Shown here one piece after another: positions 17,653 to 27,607 of a stretch of 64,000 nucleotides of DNA; the first letter of the stretch is position 1; every line of letters begins with the position of its first letter. Below the pieces are notes generated by a model, which did no database searches, was not told the origin of the DNA, and saw only the letters and a list, made by a program, of their open reading frames with translations. The position numbers and the translations under genes are program-made. Origin of the DNA: Paenibacillus sp. FSL R7-0345 (GTDB taxonomy: Bacteria; Bacillota; Bacilli; Paenibacillales; Paenibacillaceae); contig NZ_CP152002.1 of NCBI RefSeq assembly GCF_038595055.1, positions 613,501 through 677,500 on the forward strand, in the 5' to 3' direction.

Positions 17653-19863
17653 ATGGATACGGAAGTACCCGATTCTTTAATGAAGGAAATTCAGGAGCTT
17701 CAGGATACGTTCGGGGCTGCGATGGATCAGGCCATTGTGCTCACTGACCTGGAGGGGCGCATGATCACCCGGCCAACCATCCCCGGCATACACTACAAGG
17801 AAATGCTCAATGCATTGGAGGGCTCCTTCCCGACTCATAGCCAGGTATTGCAGCGGCTGGGCGGACTGTCCGATCCGGCTGTGATGGAATGGGTTCCGGG
17901 CCTTAAGTACGTGGTTACTCCGCTGGCTGCAGGATACGACCGGGTATATTATTTATGGATAGGGCTTTATATGGAGCAGGAGACCCGGGGACAGGTGGCT
18001 GCCCTATTTAAGGAACGGATGGGTGAGCATCCCGCTTATGAGCAGTTGCAGGCCGGCCTCATTGAACTGCCGGAACTCAGCCGGGAGCGGATCGCAGAGA
18101 TCAGGGGGAGTATTTCAGCACTTGGCAGCATTATGTGTAAGCTGTTGGCCAACTGGGTGCTGAAGCCGCATAAAGAACATAACAGCAAGCTTTTTACTAT
18201 GCTTCTGAAGCGGCTGGAAGCGGATTTCCTGGATATTGAAGCGGTTCTTCGCCTGCTGGCAGAGATGACAGAGGGCGATGTATATGCCTTTGCCCTGGAA
18301 ACGGATGAGGGGAATTTCCAAGTGGCCCATGCTGCCGGCCGGGAGGCACACCTGCTGCTGAATGCTGCCTTTCAACAGGGGGAGGGCTTTTTAGGTCAGG
18401 CTGTACTCGGAAAAGAGCCCCGGCATTGGCAGGCGGTATCCAAAGATCCGCGGGTACAGTTTTTTACCAGGCTCGGGTTTCCGGCACCGGATTATTTATC
18501 CTGTTATCCGGTGAAGATCGACAATGTTCAGCGGGGGTTACTGCTTGCTGCCGGGGGAAGCCGCCAGGAGGGCAGCGGAGAACAACAGGAGCAGATGATA
18601 GCTTCACTGCTGGGCATATCCCTGCGCGGAGAACTGCTGCTGCGCAGAGCACAGCTGGGTATAGAAGGGACTCTGCGGCTTAAGGAAGCTGTAGGACAGC
18701 TCCAGAATGCCGGATCCCTGCAGGAGCTGGGGACGATGCTGCTTGATATCGTGATGGGTCTGCCCTTTCCGCTCTCTTCAGTGCTGGTGCATTTCCAGAC
18801 CGGGGAGCATGCTGCTCATACATACTATGCGAGAGGCTGGGCTCCGGAATCAGAGGATTATTACGTAAAGGATCTGGAGGGACGTTATTCCCGGCAGTCT
18901 TTTTTGTCTTCAGCCATAATCCGTGAGGTTGGCGGCACGCAGATTCTGCTGGAGTGTCCGTTACTGTCCGGAAATGAATTCAAAGGCGTTCTTTCCGTCG
19001 GCTTCAGACGGCGCGGGGAAGCTGAATTATGGATAACCCAGCTGGAAACTATCGCAGGGCTGGCCGGAGCAGCCATCCGGCTGATCGAAAGAGACAGCAG
19101 GTGCTCGAAGCAGTCCGAAATGTTTTTGGCTAACTTCCGCGATTTTCTTCAAGTTAATAATACCCAGCTTTATTATCTTTCCCTGGATGCCGCTGAGCTG
19201 ATCCGTGAATTTGCCCGTTACCTGGAACGTCCGGAGGCTGAGGCCGAATTGCTGAGGCGCGCCTGTCTGCTGGCGCCGTTCCGCAGTGATCTTTTGGGTG
19301 TATATGGTTTCCTCAACAGGGAGATTGAGCTGCTGGAGAAGGTGGACAAGCTTAGGTTTCAACACTTGGCGGCGGATAAGCCGGCTCTTTCATTTCCGGC
19401 TGAATTGCTTGTACTTGTTCTTCAGCATATGAGCAGTCTGGCGGACCGCAGCCAGCTTGCCGGCCAGCCGCAGAAGTGGATTGATCCGGCCCGGTTCATC
19501 ATGGAGCCTGAGGCGGCAGCTGCGGTTGAGGAGAAACTGCTGTCCTCCTTTCGGCTGTTTCAGCAGAGCCGTACCCATTCTCGTCCTAAAAAACGGGTAA
19601 TCAGCGGATCGCGCCTGCTGGACAATGCTGCACTGACGCTCCCAAAAGAAGAATGGGGGATCTCACCGCGTGAGGAAGAAGTGCTTGAGCTGATTGTACA
19701 GGGTAAGACGAACAAGGAGATTGCCGGCGCCCTGTTTATCAGTGAGCATACCGTCAAAAACCATCTGAGCCGCATCTTCAATAAAATGAATGTGACTGAC
19801 CGTTCGCAGATTATCGCTCTCATTTATAAACGGATTCTGAATTCGGAACGGATTGAAATTTAA
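17653..19863 (+). CDS. Large LuxR-type regulator with N-terminal sensory domains
   Basis: 736 residues. The last ~65 residues are a GerE/LuxR DNA-binding domain (WGISPREEEVLELIVQGKTN, SEHTVKNHLSRIFNKMNV). The first ~60 (EIQELQDTFGAAMDQAIVLT, DLEGRMITRP) resemble a PocR-type ligand pocket, tentatively. The middle contains two GAF-like stretches (about 190-330 and 340-470). There is no receiver domain and no membrane segment, so it is a one-component regulator of unknown ligand. Start ATG 17653 has GGGGGGATTCT before it. It lies between the IclR gene and convergent acnA, with a terminator shared at 19869-19911. Confidence 0.8.
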   Translation: MDTEVPDSLMKEIQELQDTFGAAMDQAIVLTDLEGRMITRPTIPGIHYKEMLNALEGSFPTHSQVLQRLGGLSDPAVMEWVPGLKYVVTPLAAGYDRVYYLWIGLYMEQETRGQVAALFKERMGEHPAYEQLQAGLIELPELSRERIAEIRGSISALGSIMCKLLANWVLKPHKEHNSKLFTMLLKRLEADFLDIEAVLRLLAEMTEGDVYAFALETDEGNFQVAHAAGREAHLLLNAAFQQGEGFLGQAVLGKEPRHWQAVSKDPRVQFFTRLGFPAPDYLSCYPVKIDNVQRGLLLAAGGSRQEGSGEQQEQMIASLLGISLRGELLLRRAQLGIEGTLRLKEAVGQLQNAGSLQELGTMLLDIVMGLPFPLSSVLVHFQTGEHAAHTYYARGWAPESEDYYVKDLEGRYSRQSFLSSAIIREVGGTQILLECPLLSGNEFKGVLSVGFRRRGEAELWITQLETIAGLAGAAIRLIERDSRCSKQSEMFLANFRDFLQVNNTQLYYLSLDAAELIREFARYLERPEAEAELLRRACLLAPFRSDLLGVYGFLNREIELLEKVDKLRFQHLAADKPALSFPAELLVLVLQHMSSLADRSQLAGQPQKWIDPARFIMEPEAAAAVEEKLLSSFRLFQQSRTHSRPKKRVISGSRLLDNAALTLPKEEWGISPREEEVLELIVQGKTNKEIAGALFISEHTVKNHLSRIFNKMNVTDRSQIIALIYKRILNSERIEI

Positions 19864-19868
19864 ATAAT

Positions 19869-19911
19869 AAACAGCCCCCGGTGCTCCTGAAGAGCGCCGG
19901 GGGCTGTTTGT
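19869..19911 (+). terminator. Intrinsic terminator of LuxR-type gene
   Basis: AACAGCCCCCGGTGCTC and GAGCGCCGGGGGCTGTT form a 17-bp stem with a CTGAA loop, followed by TGTTATT. Confidence 0.85.
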
Positions 19912-19925
19912 TATTCAAAATATTA

Positions 19926-19962
19926 GAAACGGCTTCCCCGTAGGACGGCGAAGCCGTTTTCT
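19926..19962 (-). terminator. Intrinsic terminator of acnA
   Basis: On the minus strand GAAAACGGCTTC pairs with GAAGCCGTTTC and is followed by TAATATTTTG. Confidence 0.75.
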
Positions 19963-19968
19963 ACTTGT

Positions 19969-22713
19969 TTATTCTACAGGCAAAGCGTTTTCTGAGGCAG
20001 TAGCATCAGCCAGCATCTGGCGGAGTACAGTCTGCAGAATACCGCCGTTGCGGTAGTAATCAATATCGACAGTGCTATCCAGGCGGGCGATAACCGGGAA
20101 TTCAAACTGTGTGCCGTCTTCACGGGTGGCTGTAACGGTCAGCTCCTGACCCGGAAGCACATAGTTATCGAGACCGGTGATGTTGAAGGTCTCGCGTCCG
20201 GTCAGTCCCATGCTGCTCCAGCCGTGACCTTCCTGGAACTGCAGCGGCAGTACGCCCATGCCGACCAGATTGCTGCGGTGAATCCGCTCGAAGCTCTCGG
20301 CGATAACCGCCTTGACGCCCAGCAGCAGGGTACCTTTGGCTGCCCAGTCGCGCGAGCTGCCTGTGCCGTATTCCTTGCCGGCAATAACGACCAGGTTCTG
20401 GCCGGCCGACTGGTACAGCATGGAAGCATCGTAGATGGACATGACTTCTTCGCTTGGCAGGAAGGTAGTCACGCCGCCCTCCGTTCCCGGAGCAACAGCA
20501 TTACGGATACGGATGTTGGCGAAAGTACCGCGCATCATCACTTCATGGTTCCCGCGGCGTGAGCCGTAGGAGTTGAAGTCAGCGCGTTCCACACCGTGGC
20601 TGCGCAGGTATTCCCCGGCAGGGCCGGATGTGGAGATGTTGCCCGCCGGCGAAATATGGTCCGTGGTGACGGAATCGCCCAGCAGCGCCAGTACGCGAGC
20701 ATTAGTAACGTCTTTAATATCGCCGACGCCGTCAGCAAGATTCTCGAAGAACGGAGGATTCTGAATATAGGTGGAATTGTCATCCCACTCATACAGCTCG
20801 CCTTCAGGTACAGGGATCGCGTTCCAACGTTCATTGGCGGTGAACACATTCTCGTATTTGCGGCGGAACATCTCTGGACTCAGCGACAGTCCGATCGCCT
20901 CGCGGATCTCGGCAGTTGTCGGCCAGATGTCCTTCAGGAAGACCGGCTCACCCTGCGGATCATAGCCAAGCGGCTCTGTCTGCAGGTCAATGTTAACTGT
21001 ACCGGCCAGGGCGTAAGCCACAACGAGCGGCGGTGAAGCCAGATAGTTGGCTTTGACCTGGGCATGCACGCGGCCTTCAAAGTTACGGTTACCGGATATA
21101 ACAGCGGCTACAGTCATATCATTGTCAGTAATAGCCTGGCTGACTTCATCCGGAAGCGGACCTGAGTTACCGATACAGGTAGCGCAGCCGTATCCGGCCA
21201 GATAGAAGCCGAGTGCTTCCAGCGGCTTCAGCAGATCAGCCTTCTCCAGGTACTCGGTAACGACGAGGGAGCCCGGGGTCAAGCTGCTTTTTACATAACC
21301 CGGCTTGGTCAGTCCGCGCTCTACAGCCTTCTTGGCAAGCAGCCCGGCACCGAGCATAACGCTTGGGTTAGAGGTGTTCGTACAGCTGGTAATTGCGGCA
21401 ATAACAACAGCTCCTGTACCCATCTTGCTGGTGGTTCCGTTCTTATGCTGCACTTCTACCACTTCAGCGATTTTCTGATCGCTGAGGCCGTAGCCGCCTT
21501 TATCAACAGGTGTACGGACGATCCCTTCAAAATTCTCCTTCATGTGCGTCAGCTCAACACGGTCCTGCGGACGTTTAGGTCCTGCCAGGGAAGGTACAAC
21601 GGATGCCAGATCAAGCTCGATTACATCGCTGAACTGCGGATCTGGAGTATCGGCAGTACGGAACATACCCTGTGCTTTATAGTAATCTCCGACCAGCTCA
21701 ACCAGCTCATCCGGGCGTCCGGTGCTGCGCAGGTAAGCCAGAGTCTCTTCGTCTACAGGGAAGAAGCCGATGGTTGCCCCGTATTCAGGAGCCATGTTAG
21801 CGACAGTAGCGCGGTCAGCCAGACTGATATTAGCAAGGCCCGGGCCGTAGAATTCGACAAATTTGCCGACAACACCCTTCTTCCGCAGCATCTCGGTAAC
21901 AGTCAGTGCGAGGTCAGTTGCCGTAGCACCCTCCACCAGGCTGCCGGTAAGCTTGAAGCCTACAACCTCTGGGGTAACAAAATACAGCGGCTGTCCCAGC
22001 ATTCCTGCTTCAGCTTCAATTCCGCCGACACCCCAGCCGACAACGCCAAGCCCGTTGATCATGGTGGTGTGGGAGTCTGTTCCGACAAGGGAATCCGGAT
22101 AAACTACAGTTTCCCCGTCAATGGTCTTGGTAGCTGCTACGGAGGCCAGATACTCAAGATTAACCTGATGGACAATCCCGGTCGCCGGAGGTACGGCGCG
22201 GAAGTTGTTGAATGCAGTCTGCGCCCAGCGCAGGAAGCGGTAGCGCTCCTCATTGCGTTCAAATTCGACGTTCATATTATATTCGAGTGCATCAGCTGTG
22301 CCGAATGCATCAACCATGACGGAATGGTCAATAACAAGATCTACAGGAACCAGCGGGTTAATCTTCTTCGGATCTCCGCCGGCCTTCTTGACGGTATCGC
22401 GCATAGCTGCCAGGTCGACTACCACCGGTACGCCGGTGAAATCCTGCAGCACGATACGTGCCGGAATAAACGGAATTTCCTTGTTGCGGTCAATGCCGCC
22501 GGACCAGCCGGCCAGCTGCTTTACATGATCTTCCGTGATCGCACGCCCGTCATACTGGCGGACAGCAGCCTCCAGCAGCACTTTGATGGAAAAAGGCAGG
22601 GAGGAAATGTCGCCCACACCTTGTTGTTCGAGAGAATTCAGATCATAGTAGCGGTAAGTTTTGCCGCCTGATTCCAGATTCTTAGACAGCGAAAAATGAT
22701 CCTTGCTTGGCAT
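19969..22713 (-). CDS. acnA: Aconitate hydratase
   Basis: 914 residues, full-length monomeric aconitase of the AcnA/CitB/IRP1 type, interconverting citrate and isocitrate in the TCA cycle. The cluster-ligand cysteines are in [19 protein letters not shown] and [18 protein letters not shown]. Other signatures: [48 protein letters not shown] and [19 protein letters not shown]. Start ATG 22713 ([12 protein letters not shown]) has AAGGAGG 7 nt upstream. The palindrome GTTTCATCTGATGAAAC ends next to that ribosome site, so a bound regulator would lie across the leader. In low-GC Gram-positives this enzyme can also act as an RNA-binding protein. Confidence 0.97.
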   Translation of the reverse strand: MPSKDHFSLSKNLESGGKTYRYYDLNSLEQQGVGDISSLPFSIKVLLEAAVRQYDGRAITEDHVKQLAGWSGGIDRNKEIPFIPARIVLQDFTGVPVVVDLAAMRDTVKKAGGDPKKINPLVPVDLVIDHSVMVDAFGTADALEYNMNVEFERNEERYRFLRWAQTAFNNFRAVPPATGIVHQVNLEYLASVAATKTIDGETVVYPDSLVGTDSHTTMINGLGVVGWGVGGIEAEAGMLGQPLYFVTPEVVGFKLTGSLVEGATATDLALTVTEMLRKKGVVGKFVEFYGPGLANISLADRATVANMAPEYGATIGFFPVDEETLAYLRSTGRPDELVELVGDYYKAQGMFRTADTPDPQFSDVIELDLASVVPSLAGPKRPQDRVELTHMKENFEGIVRTPVDKGGYGLSDQKIAEVVEVQHKNGTTSKMGTGAVVIAAITSCTNTSNPSVMLGAGLLAKKAVERGLTKPGYVKSSLTPGSLVVTEYLEKADLLKPLEALGFYLAGYGCATCIGNSGPLPDEVSQAITDNDMTVAAVISGNRNFEGRVHAQVKANYLASPPLVVAYALAGTVNIDLQTEPLGYDPQGEPVFLKDIWPTTAEIREAIGLSLSPEMFRRKYENVFTANERWNAIPVPEGELYEWDDNSTYIQNPPFFENLADGVGDIKDVTNARVLALLGDSVTTDHISPAGNISTSGPAGEYLRSHGVERADFNSYGSRRGNHEVMMRGTFANIRIRNAVAPGTEGGVTTFLPSEEVMSIYDASMLYQSAGQNLVVIAGKEYGTGSSRDWAAKGTLLLGVKAVIAESFERIHRSNLVGMGVLPLQFQEGHGWSSMGLTGRETFNITGLDNYVLPGQELTVTATREDGTQFEFPVIARLDSTVDIDYYRNGGILQTVLRQMLADATASENALPVE

Positions 22714-22727
22714 ATATGCGCCTCCTT

Positions 22728-22744
22728 GTTTCATCTGATGAAAC
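22728..22744. promoter_or_regulatory. Putative IclR-type operator in the acnA 5' region
   Basis: Perfect palindrome GTTTCATCTGATGAAAC, 14 nt upstream of the acnA start codon and abutting its AAGGAGG. It differs at one position from the site at 16601-16617. Candidate -10-like sequences lie upstream (TATACT/TATACG, minus strand, around 22760-22775), so the site would be downstream of the promoter. Confidence 0.7.
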
Positions 22745-23045
22745 TACATTTCAAATTTCGTATAATTAAAGTATAACGGTTACATAGATGAGAGTAAAGT
22801 TTTTTTTGCTGTTTAATTCGCCCAGTTTAGCCAGAGCTGCCGCTTATTTTGCCTGTCTGCAGCAGGTATTTTTTGTACACTATAACGGGATTCCGCCTGT
22901 CATTGCAAACCGGCCATGCGGCGGGAATGGTACGCCGTCTCTCGGCCGGCCTCTTTTCCCTCCTCCATACTGTTTCTGCCTGTATAGCAGCTCCTTTTCG
23001 CTCATATACATAGGACAGCAGCCAAACAGGGGAGGCGGGTATGAG

Positions 23046-24074
23046 ATGGAGCAGGAATGGAAAAAAAGTCTTTATGCTTACGTGGATCTGTTGAATAAAG
23101 GACGGGTGGCTCCGGGATATGCGCAGGGGCGGGACACGGTCAAGGATGCCCGTTTTCACAAAATGCAGGTTGAGCGTTCGCAGCGGATTGCGAAGTGGTA
23201 TGAACGGCGCAGCATTACGCCGCTGCGCGGTGAGACCGGAGTACGGACGCTTCGGACCGTGCGCCAGAACCCCGGTGAGATTGTAGCCGATGTGGCTCTG
23301 CACAGTGCGCTTTATTATGAGAAGGGCGGGATTACGCACCGCGAGGACAAGATTGAATCCGAACGTCTGACCTTTGTGCGGGCCGGGAAAGGCTGGGAGA
23401 TCGTGAACATTGAGCGCAGCGTGCCTGAACGCAGTTCCCTGCGCAGGGCGGCTGAGGCAGAGCCGGCGCTGCGGCTGTCCAAATGGGGCGAGGTGCTGCA
23501 GGCGCCGCAGCCTTCACAGCCGCTGCTAAACCGCAACATCCTGCGCGGGACCGCCGGCGCAAGAGAGGTGCGGTACCGCCGCGAGGAGGCGGCTGCCTAT
23601 GCCGACCGCTGGTGGAAGGACGGCAACCCGGAGTTTGAGATTTTTGAGGTGGACTGCACCAATTATGTCTCCCAATGTCTCTTTGCAGGGGGAGCACCGA
23701 TCAACTATACTGGTAAAAGAGAAACGGGCTGGTGGTACAAAGGCTATAACGGAGCGCAGGAATGGTGGAGCTTCAGCTGGGCAGTGTCAGACAGTCTGGA
23801 ACGGTTTCTGGGCGGCCAGCGCGCAAGCGGGCTCCGCGCTGAAGCCGTGGAGCGTCCGGACCAGCTGAGCCTGGGGGATGTCATCCAGTATGACTGGGAC
23901 GGCAACGGCCATTACCAGCACAGCACGATTGTTACCGCTTTTGATGCGGAAGGAATGCCGCTGGTGAATGCCCGGACGGTCTCAAGCCGCCACCGGTATT
24001 GGGATTATCGTGATTCCTATGCATGGACCGACAGAACGGCCTACCGTTTTTTTCATATTAATGACTACTTATAA
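23046..24074 (+). CDS. Putative amidase-domain protein (Amidase_6-like)
   Basis: 342 residues. The C-terminal half carries an NlpC/P60-like amidase fold: Cys in VDCTNYVSQCLFAGGAPINY, then GWWYKGYNGAQEWWSFSWAV, LGDVIQYDWDGNGHYQHSTI with a likely catalytic His, and SSRHRYWDYRDSYAW. This matches the putative amidase domain (as in B. subtilis YhbB). The N-terminal ~150 residues form a less conserved domain. No signal peptide is evident at the chosen start, ATG 23046, which has GGGGAGG about 10 nt upstream; a long hydrophobic in-frame extension upstream lacks a ribosome site. ddl follows after 19 nt. Confidence 0.78.
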   Translation: MEQEWKKSLYAYVDLLNKGRVAPGYAQGRDTVKDARFHKMQVERSQRIAKWYERRSITPLRGETGVRTLRTVRQNPGEIVADVALHSALYYEKGGITHREDKIESERLTFVRAGKGWEIVNIERSVPERSSLRRAAEAEPALRLSKWGEVLQAPQPSQPLLNRNILRGTAGAREVRYRREEAAAYADRWWKDGNPEFEIFEVDCTNYVSQCLFAGGAPINYTGKRETGWWYKGYNGAQEWWSFSWAVSDSLERFLGGQRASGLRAEAVERPDQLSLGDVIQYDWDGNGHYQHSTIVTAFDAEGMPLVNARTVSSRHRYWDYRDSYAWTDRTAYRFFHINDYL

Positions 24075-24093
24075 TTCAGAAAGAGGTTAGGGC

Positions 24094-25185
24094 ATGGGGA
24101 ACACGAAATGTACCGTAGGACTGGTGTACGGGGGCAAATCCGGGGAGCACGAGGTATCGCTGCAGACCGCATTTGCGGTCATGAACGCTTTTGACTACGA
24201 TAAATATGAAATTATTCCATTCTATATTTCCAAGCAGGGGCTGTGGAAGGTCGGTGAGACCCTCGGCGCCCCATACGGCAAGATTGAGCAGCTGAAGCTG
24301 GAGGGACCGTCGGGAGACATGGGCATGGCCCTGAACACGGTGTTCAGCGGACTGAGCGGGGAAGAGAAGATTGTCGATGTCATGTTCCCGCTGCTGCATG
24401 GCACGAACGGGGAGGACGGCACCATTCAGGGGCTGTTCGAAATGGCTAATGTTCCTTACATCGGTGCAGGCGTTCTGGCGTCTGCGGCAGGCATGGATAA
24501 GGTAGTAATGAAGAAGCTGTTTGATGAAGCAGGACTTGAACAGTGCAAGTATTGTTATTTCAGCGCCTCTGCCTGGAAGCGCAAAAGCCACGAGCTGATC
24601 GTCGGTGTGGAAGACCGGCTAGGCTATCCGGTGTTTGTAAAGCCGGCTAATCTCGGGTCAAGTGTAGGCATCTCCAAAGCCGTTGATAAGGAAAGCCTCA
24701 TCAAAGCTGTGGAATTTGCCCTCAAATACGATACCAAGGTTATCGTTGAGGAGTTTGTGGATGCCCGTGAGGTGGAGGTAGCCGTATTGGGTAATGAAGA
24801 GCCTGAGGCTTCGGTTCCGGGTGAAATCGTCTCCTCCGGTGAATATTATGACTATGCGGCCAAGTATATCGACGGTAAATCGCAGATGCTGATTCCTGCA
24901 CCGCTTGACCCTGAGGTGGCCGACAGTCTGCGTGAAGCGGCGCTCCAGGCTTTCCGGGCGATTGAAGGAAGCGGAATTACCCGGGCAGATTTCTTCCTGC
25001 GGAAGTCCGACGGTAAAATTTTGATCAATGAAGTGAATACAATGCCCGGCTTCACGCCTTTCAGCATGTATCCGCTGCTGTGGCGCGAGACCGGTGTATC
25101 TTACCAGACGCTGCTGGACCGTATGGTTGAGCTGGCGCTGGAGCGGTATCAGTTCAGACAGAGCCTCAAATACGATAACGAATAA
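24094..25185 (+). CDS. ddl: D-alanine--D-alanine ligase
   Basis: 363 residues. It joins two D-Ala with ATP for peptidoglycan precursor synthesis. Motifs: VGLVYGGKSGEHEVSLQTA at the N-terminus, FPLLHGTNGEDGTIQGLFE, ATP-grasp FVKPANLGSSVGISKA, EEFVDAREVEVAVLG, and INEVNTMPGFTPFSMYPLLW with the Mg ligands. Complete and of the common length. Start ATG 24094 has AAAGAGGTTAGGGC upstream, directly after the amidase-like gene, suggesting one cell-wall transcription unit. Confidence 0.96.
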   Translation: MGNTKCTVGLVYGGKSGEHEVSLQTAFAVMNAFDYDKYEIIPFYISKQGLWKVGETLGAPYGKIEQLKLEGPSGDMGMALNTVFSGLSGEEKIVDVMFPLLHGTNGEDGTIQGLFEMANVPYIGAGVLASAAGMDKVVMKKLFDEAGLEQCKYCYFSASAWKRKSHELIVGVEDRLGYPVFVKPANLGSSVGISKAVDKESLIKAVEFALKYDTKVIVEEFVDAREVEVAVLGNEEPEASVPGEIVSSGEYYDYAAKYIDGKSQMLIPAPLDPEVADSLREAALQAFRAIEGSGITRADFFLRKSDGKILINEVNTMPGFTPFSMYPLLWRETGVSYQTLLDRMVELALERYQFRQSLKYDNE

Positions 25186-25241
25186 TACTTAAATAAGCGA
25201 AGCGGCGGAGGCAATCCGGCCGGGAAGGAGAATCGAATAGC

Positions 25242-25559
25242 ATGGGATTTCTATCGGAATTCAATTCAGTCTGCAAGTTTAAGAATGAGCAGGAGCTATA
25301 CGAACTGCTGGAGTACGGGCGCACCAAGATGGTAAAGCAGGGCTTCCGCGTCTACCCGACCGGCCAGAAGGTCATTGCATACACCCCGGAGAATGTAGCA
25401 GTGGCGATTGTGAAAATTTCTGCCTCCATCGCCGAAATTAATTTTCAGGGCAATGAGGTTACGGCTGTTGAGATGGATCTGGTACGCAGGCTGAATGAGG
25501 AAGAGTCGCGGGTGCAGACTGCGCTTGCCTGCGAGATGTTTTTCGGGGAAGAAAGATGA
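25242..25559 (+). CDS. Conserved small protein coupled to uvsE, function unknown
   Basis: 105 residues, not recognised. It is soluble with a mixed alpha/beta pattern: MGFLSEFNSVCKFKNEQELY, RTKMVKQGFRVYPTGQKVIA, ENVAVAIVKISASIAEINFQ and a helical C-terminus with MDLVRRLNEEESRVQTAL. The strong ribosome site GGGAAGGAG lies about 10 nt before ATG 25242. Its stop codon overlaps the uvsE start (ATGATAG), so the two are translationally coupled. That coupling suggests a shared role, but none can be named. Confidence 0.8.
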   Translation: MGFLSEFNSVCKFKNEQELYELLEYGRTKMVKQGFRVYPTGQKVIAYTPENVAVAIVKISASIAEINFQGNEVTAVEMDLVRRLNEEESRVQTALACEMFFGEER

Positions 25560-26563
25560 TAGTCCGCTTCGGTTATGTGGCCATGTCGACTGTCATCAAA
25601 GACTGCTCGCCCTCCAAGACCATGACCATGGCCAGCTTCAACAAGCTGGATGACCGGGAGGCCGGCCTGCGGCGCCTGGAGCAGATCGCCAGGATGAACC
25701 TGCACAACACGCTGCGCCTCCTGAAGCATAATGTCGGCTCGGATATTAAGGTATACCGGCTGACCTCCAAGCTGATTCCGCTTTCGACCCATCCCGACTT
25801 GCAGGACTGGAACCCTTTTACGGCGCTGGCCGGGGAGTTTGCCGAAGTCGGGGAATATATTAAAAAGCACGGACTCCGGGTATCGTTTCATCCGGACCAC
25901 TTCACGGTGCTGAGCACGCCCCGTCCCGAGGTGCTGGCCAGCTCCGTCCGTGACCTGCAGTACCATACGGACATGCTGGATGCCCTGGGGCTGCCGGCAA
26001 CGGCCAAGAACAACATTCATATTGGCGGAGCCTACGGGGACAAGCCTACTGCGGCAGAGCGCTTCAAGACGCATTTTGCCCAGCTGCCGGCAAGGCTGCA
26101 GGAGCGGATGACCCTCGAGAATGACGACAAGACATTCAACGCGCAGGAGACGCTGGCCGTCTGTCGCAGTCTGGGTCTGCCGATGGTGCTGGATATCCAT
26201 CACCAGTGGGTGAATAACGAAGGCGAGCTTCCGTGGGAGCTGTGGCCGCAGGTGCTGGATACGTGGAAGAGCAGGCTTGCCCTGACGGACGTAGGTCCGG
26301 GAGAGGTGCTGCCGCCGAAGATCCATGTATCCAGTCCGCGCAGCCCGTCCGATCCCCGCAGCCATGCTGACGGGGTGGAGCCGGCGCCGCTGTTTGCTTT
26401 TCTGAAGCGGATTGCTGCGGATACACCTGCTGTTGATGTGATGATCGAAGCAAAATTAAAGGACGGGGCGCTGTTCGGCCTGATGGATGACATGAAGGAG
26501 CTGGCGGAAGCAGGCAACGGAATCACGGTTCTGAATGGGGCCAGTATCAATGTTGAGCCGTAG
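25556..26563 (+). CDS. uvsE: UV DNA damage endonuclease
   Basis: 335 residues. UVDE-family TIM-barrel nuclease that nicks 5' to UV photoproducts and other lesions, an alternative to UvrABC. Signatures: MIVRFGYVAMSTVIKDCSPS, RLTSKLIPLSTHP, RVSFHPDHFTVLSTP, IHIGGAYGDKPTAAERF, LENDDKTFNAQETL and VLDIHHQWVNNEGELPW, with the metal-binding His/Glu/Asp residues conserved. The start ATG overlaps the stop of the 105-residue gene by 4 nt. The gene ends near 26563 without an obvious hairpin. Confidence 0.94.
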   Translation: MIVRFGYVAMSTVIKDCSPSKTMTMASFNKLDDREAGLRRLEQIARMNLHNTLRLLKHNVGSDIKVYRLTSKLIPLSTHPDLQDWNPFTALAGEFAEVGEYIKKHGLRVSFHPDHFTVLSTPRPEVLASSVRDLQYHTDMLDALGLPATAKNNIHIGGAYGDKPTAAERFKTHFAQLPARLQERMTLENDDKTFNAQETLAVCRSLGLPMVLDIHHQWVNNEGELPWELWPQVLDTWKSRLALTDVGPGEVLPPKIHVSSPRSPSDPRSHADGVEPAPLFAFLKRIAADTPAVDVMIEAKLKDGALFGLMDDMKELAEAGNGITVLNGASINVEP

Positions 26564-26708
26564 GCGAGGTTAGACTTGATAAGTATCCTGAAATAGGGTA
26601 CGTTGAATGAAACTTAAGCGGAAGAGGTACTTGCTTAACTTGCTTAATCTGCTTAACAGGCAGGGTTTCACGGGAGAGCGATCAAGTTCAAGAAAGCGGA
26701 GTGAAGAG

Positions 26709-27593
26709 ATGAATCCTTTGAATTCTGATAAACGGAATGAGCGGGAGCCCTATGTGGTAACAAGCAAGGGTTATACGGCGGCGGCGATCAACGCTGCGGC
26801 CAAAGCGGGGGAATGGATCAAGAGCAGACAGGGACAGGTAAAGGAGCTCGGCAGCAAGACGTCGGCGCAGGATCTGGTGACTGAAGTGGATAAAGGCGTG
26901 GAGCAGATGATCCGGCGGCTGATCCTGACCCATTATCCCGACCATGCCATCCTCGGGGAAGAAGGGGTTACCCCCGGTGCGGATGCAATAACCGCTGCCC
27001 TGGAGGAAGGACGCAAGCATGAATATCTGTGGATTGTTGACCCGATCGACGGAACAACCAATTTCGTGCACGGGTTTCCTTTCTATTGTGTATCCATTGC
27101 CCTGGCGATTAACGGAGAGCTGGCGGTCGGGGTTATTTATGATCCGATCCGTGACGAAATGTTCGTTGCCGAAAAAGGGAAGGGCGCTTATATGCACGGG
27201 ATCAAGACCTCCGTATCCAAGGAGACGGAGCCTGGCAGCAGCCTGATTGCCATGGGCTTCCCGCCGGACCGCACCTTTGCCCAGCCGGCGAATATGGCCG
27301 GCCTGCAGCATATTCTGCCGCAGATCCGCGGCGTCCGCGCCGGCGGCTCGGCTGCGCTGCATCTGGCTTATGTTGCCGCAGGCCGGGTAGACGGCTACTG
27401 GGAAGTCGGCCTCAGCCCATGGGACTGCGCCGCAGGCGTGCTGCTGGTGCTTGAATCCGGCGGGACAGTAACCGATACGCTCGGCAATCCGTATGACATC
27501 GGTACACGTCATATTGTGGCAAGCAACGGGCAGATCCATGAATTCCTGGTCTCCTCGCTGCAGGAAGCGGAAGCCACCGGATTCAACCGTTAA
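26709..27593 (+). CDS. Inositol monophosphatase family protein
   Basis: 294 residues. Mg-dependent sugar/inositol phosphatase fold: SAQDLVTEVDKGVEQMI, ILGEEGVTPG, the metal site WIVDPIDGTTNFVHGFPFYC, and GLSPWDCAAGVLLVLESGG. Could be a myo-inositol-1-phosphatase, a NADP phosphatase or a CysQ-like nucleotidase; the sequence does not decide. Start ATG 26709 has GGAGTG about 6 nt upstream; the in-frame extension to 26607 is low-complexity leucine/lysine-rich and lacks a ribosome site. Confidence 0.9.
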   Translation: MNPLNSDKRNEREPYVVTSKGYTAAAINAAAKAGEWIKSRQGQVKELGSKTSAQDLVTEVDKGVEQMIRRLILTHYPDHAILGEEGVTPGADAITAALEEGRKHEYLWIVDPIDGTTNFVHGFPFYCVSIALAINGELAVGVIYDPIRDEMFVAEKGKGAYMHGIKTSVSKETEPGSSLIAMGFPPDRTFAQPANMAGLQHILPQIRGVRAGGSAALHLAYVAAGRVDGYWEVGLSPWDCAAGVLLVLESGGTVTDTLGNPYDIGTRHIVASNGQIHEFLVSSLQEAEATGFNR

Positions 27594-27607
27594 GGAGGCA
27601 GCTGAGG

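Noticed and set aside
22788..23045. In-frame N-terminal extension of the amidase-like protein
   Set aside because: No ribosome site at 22788, Pro/Phe/Cys-rich translation, and a good site exists before ATG 23046.
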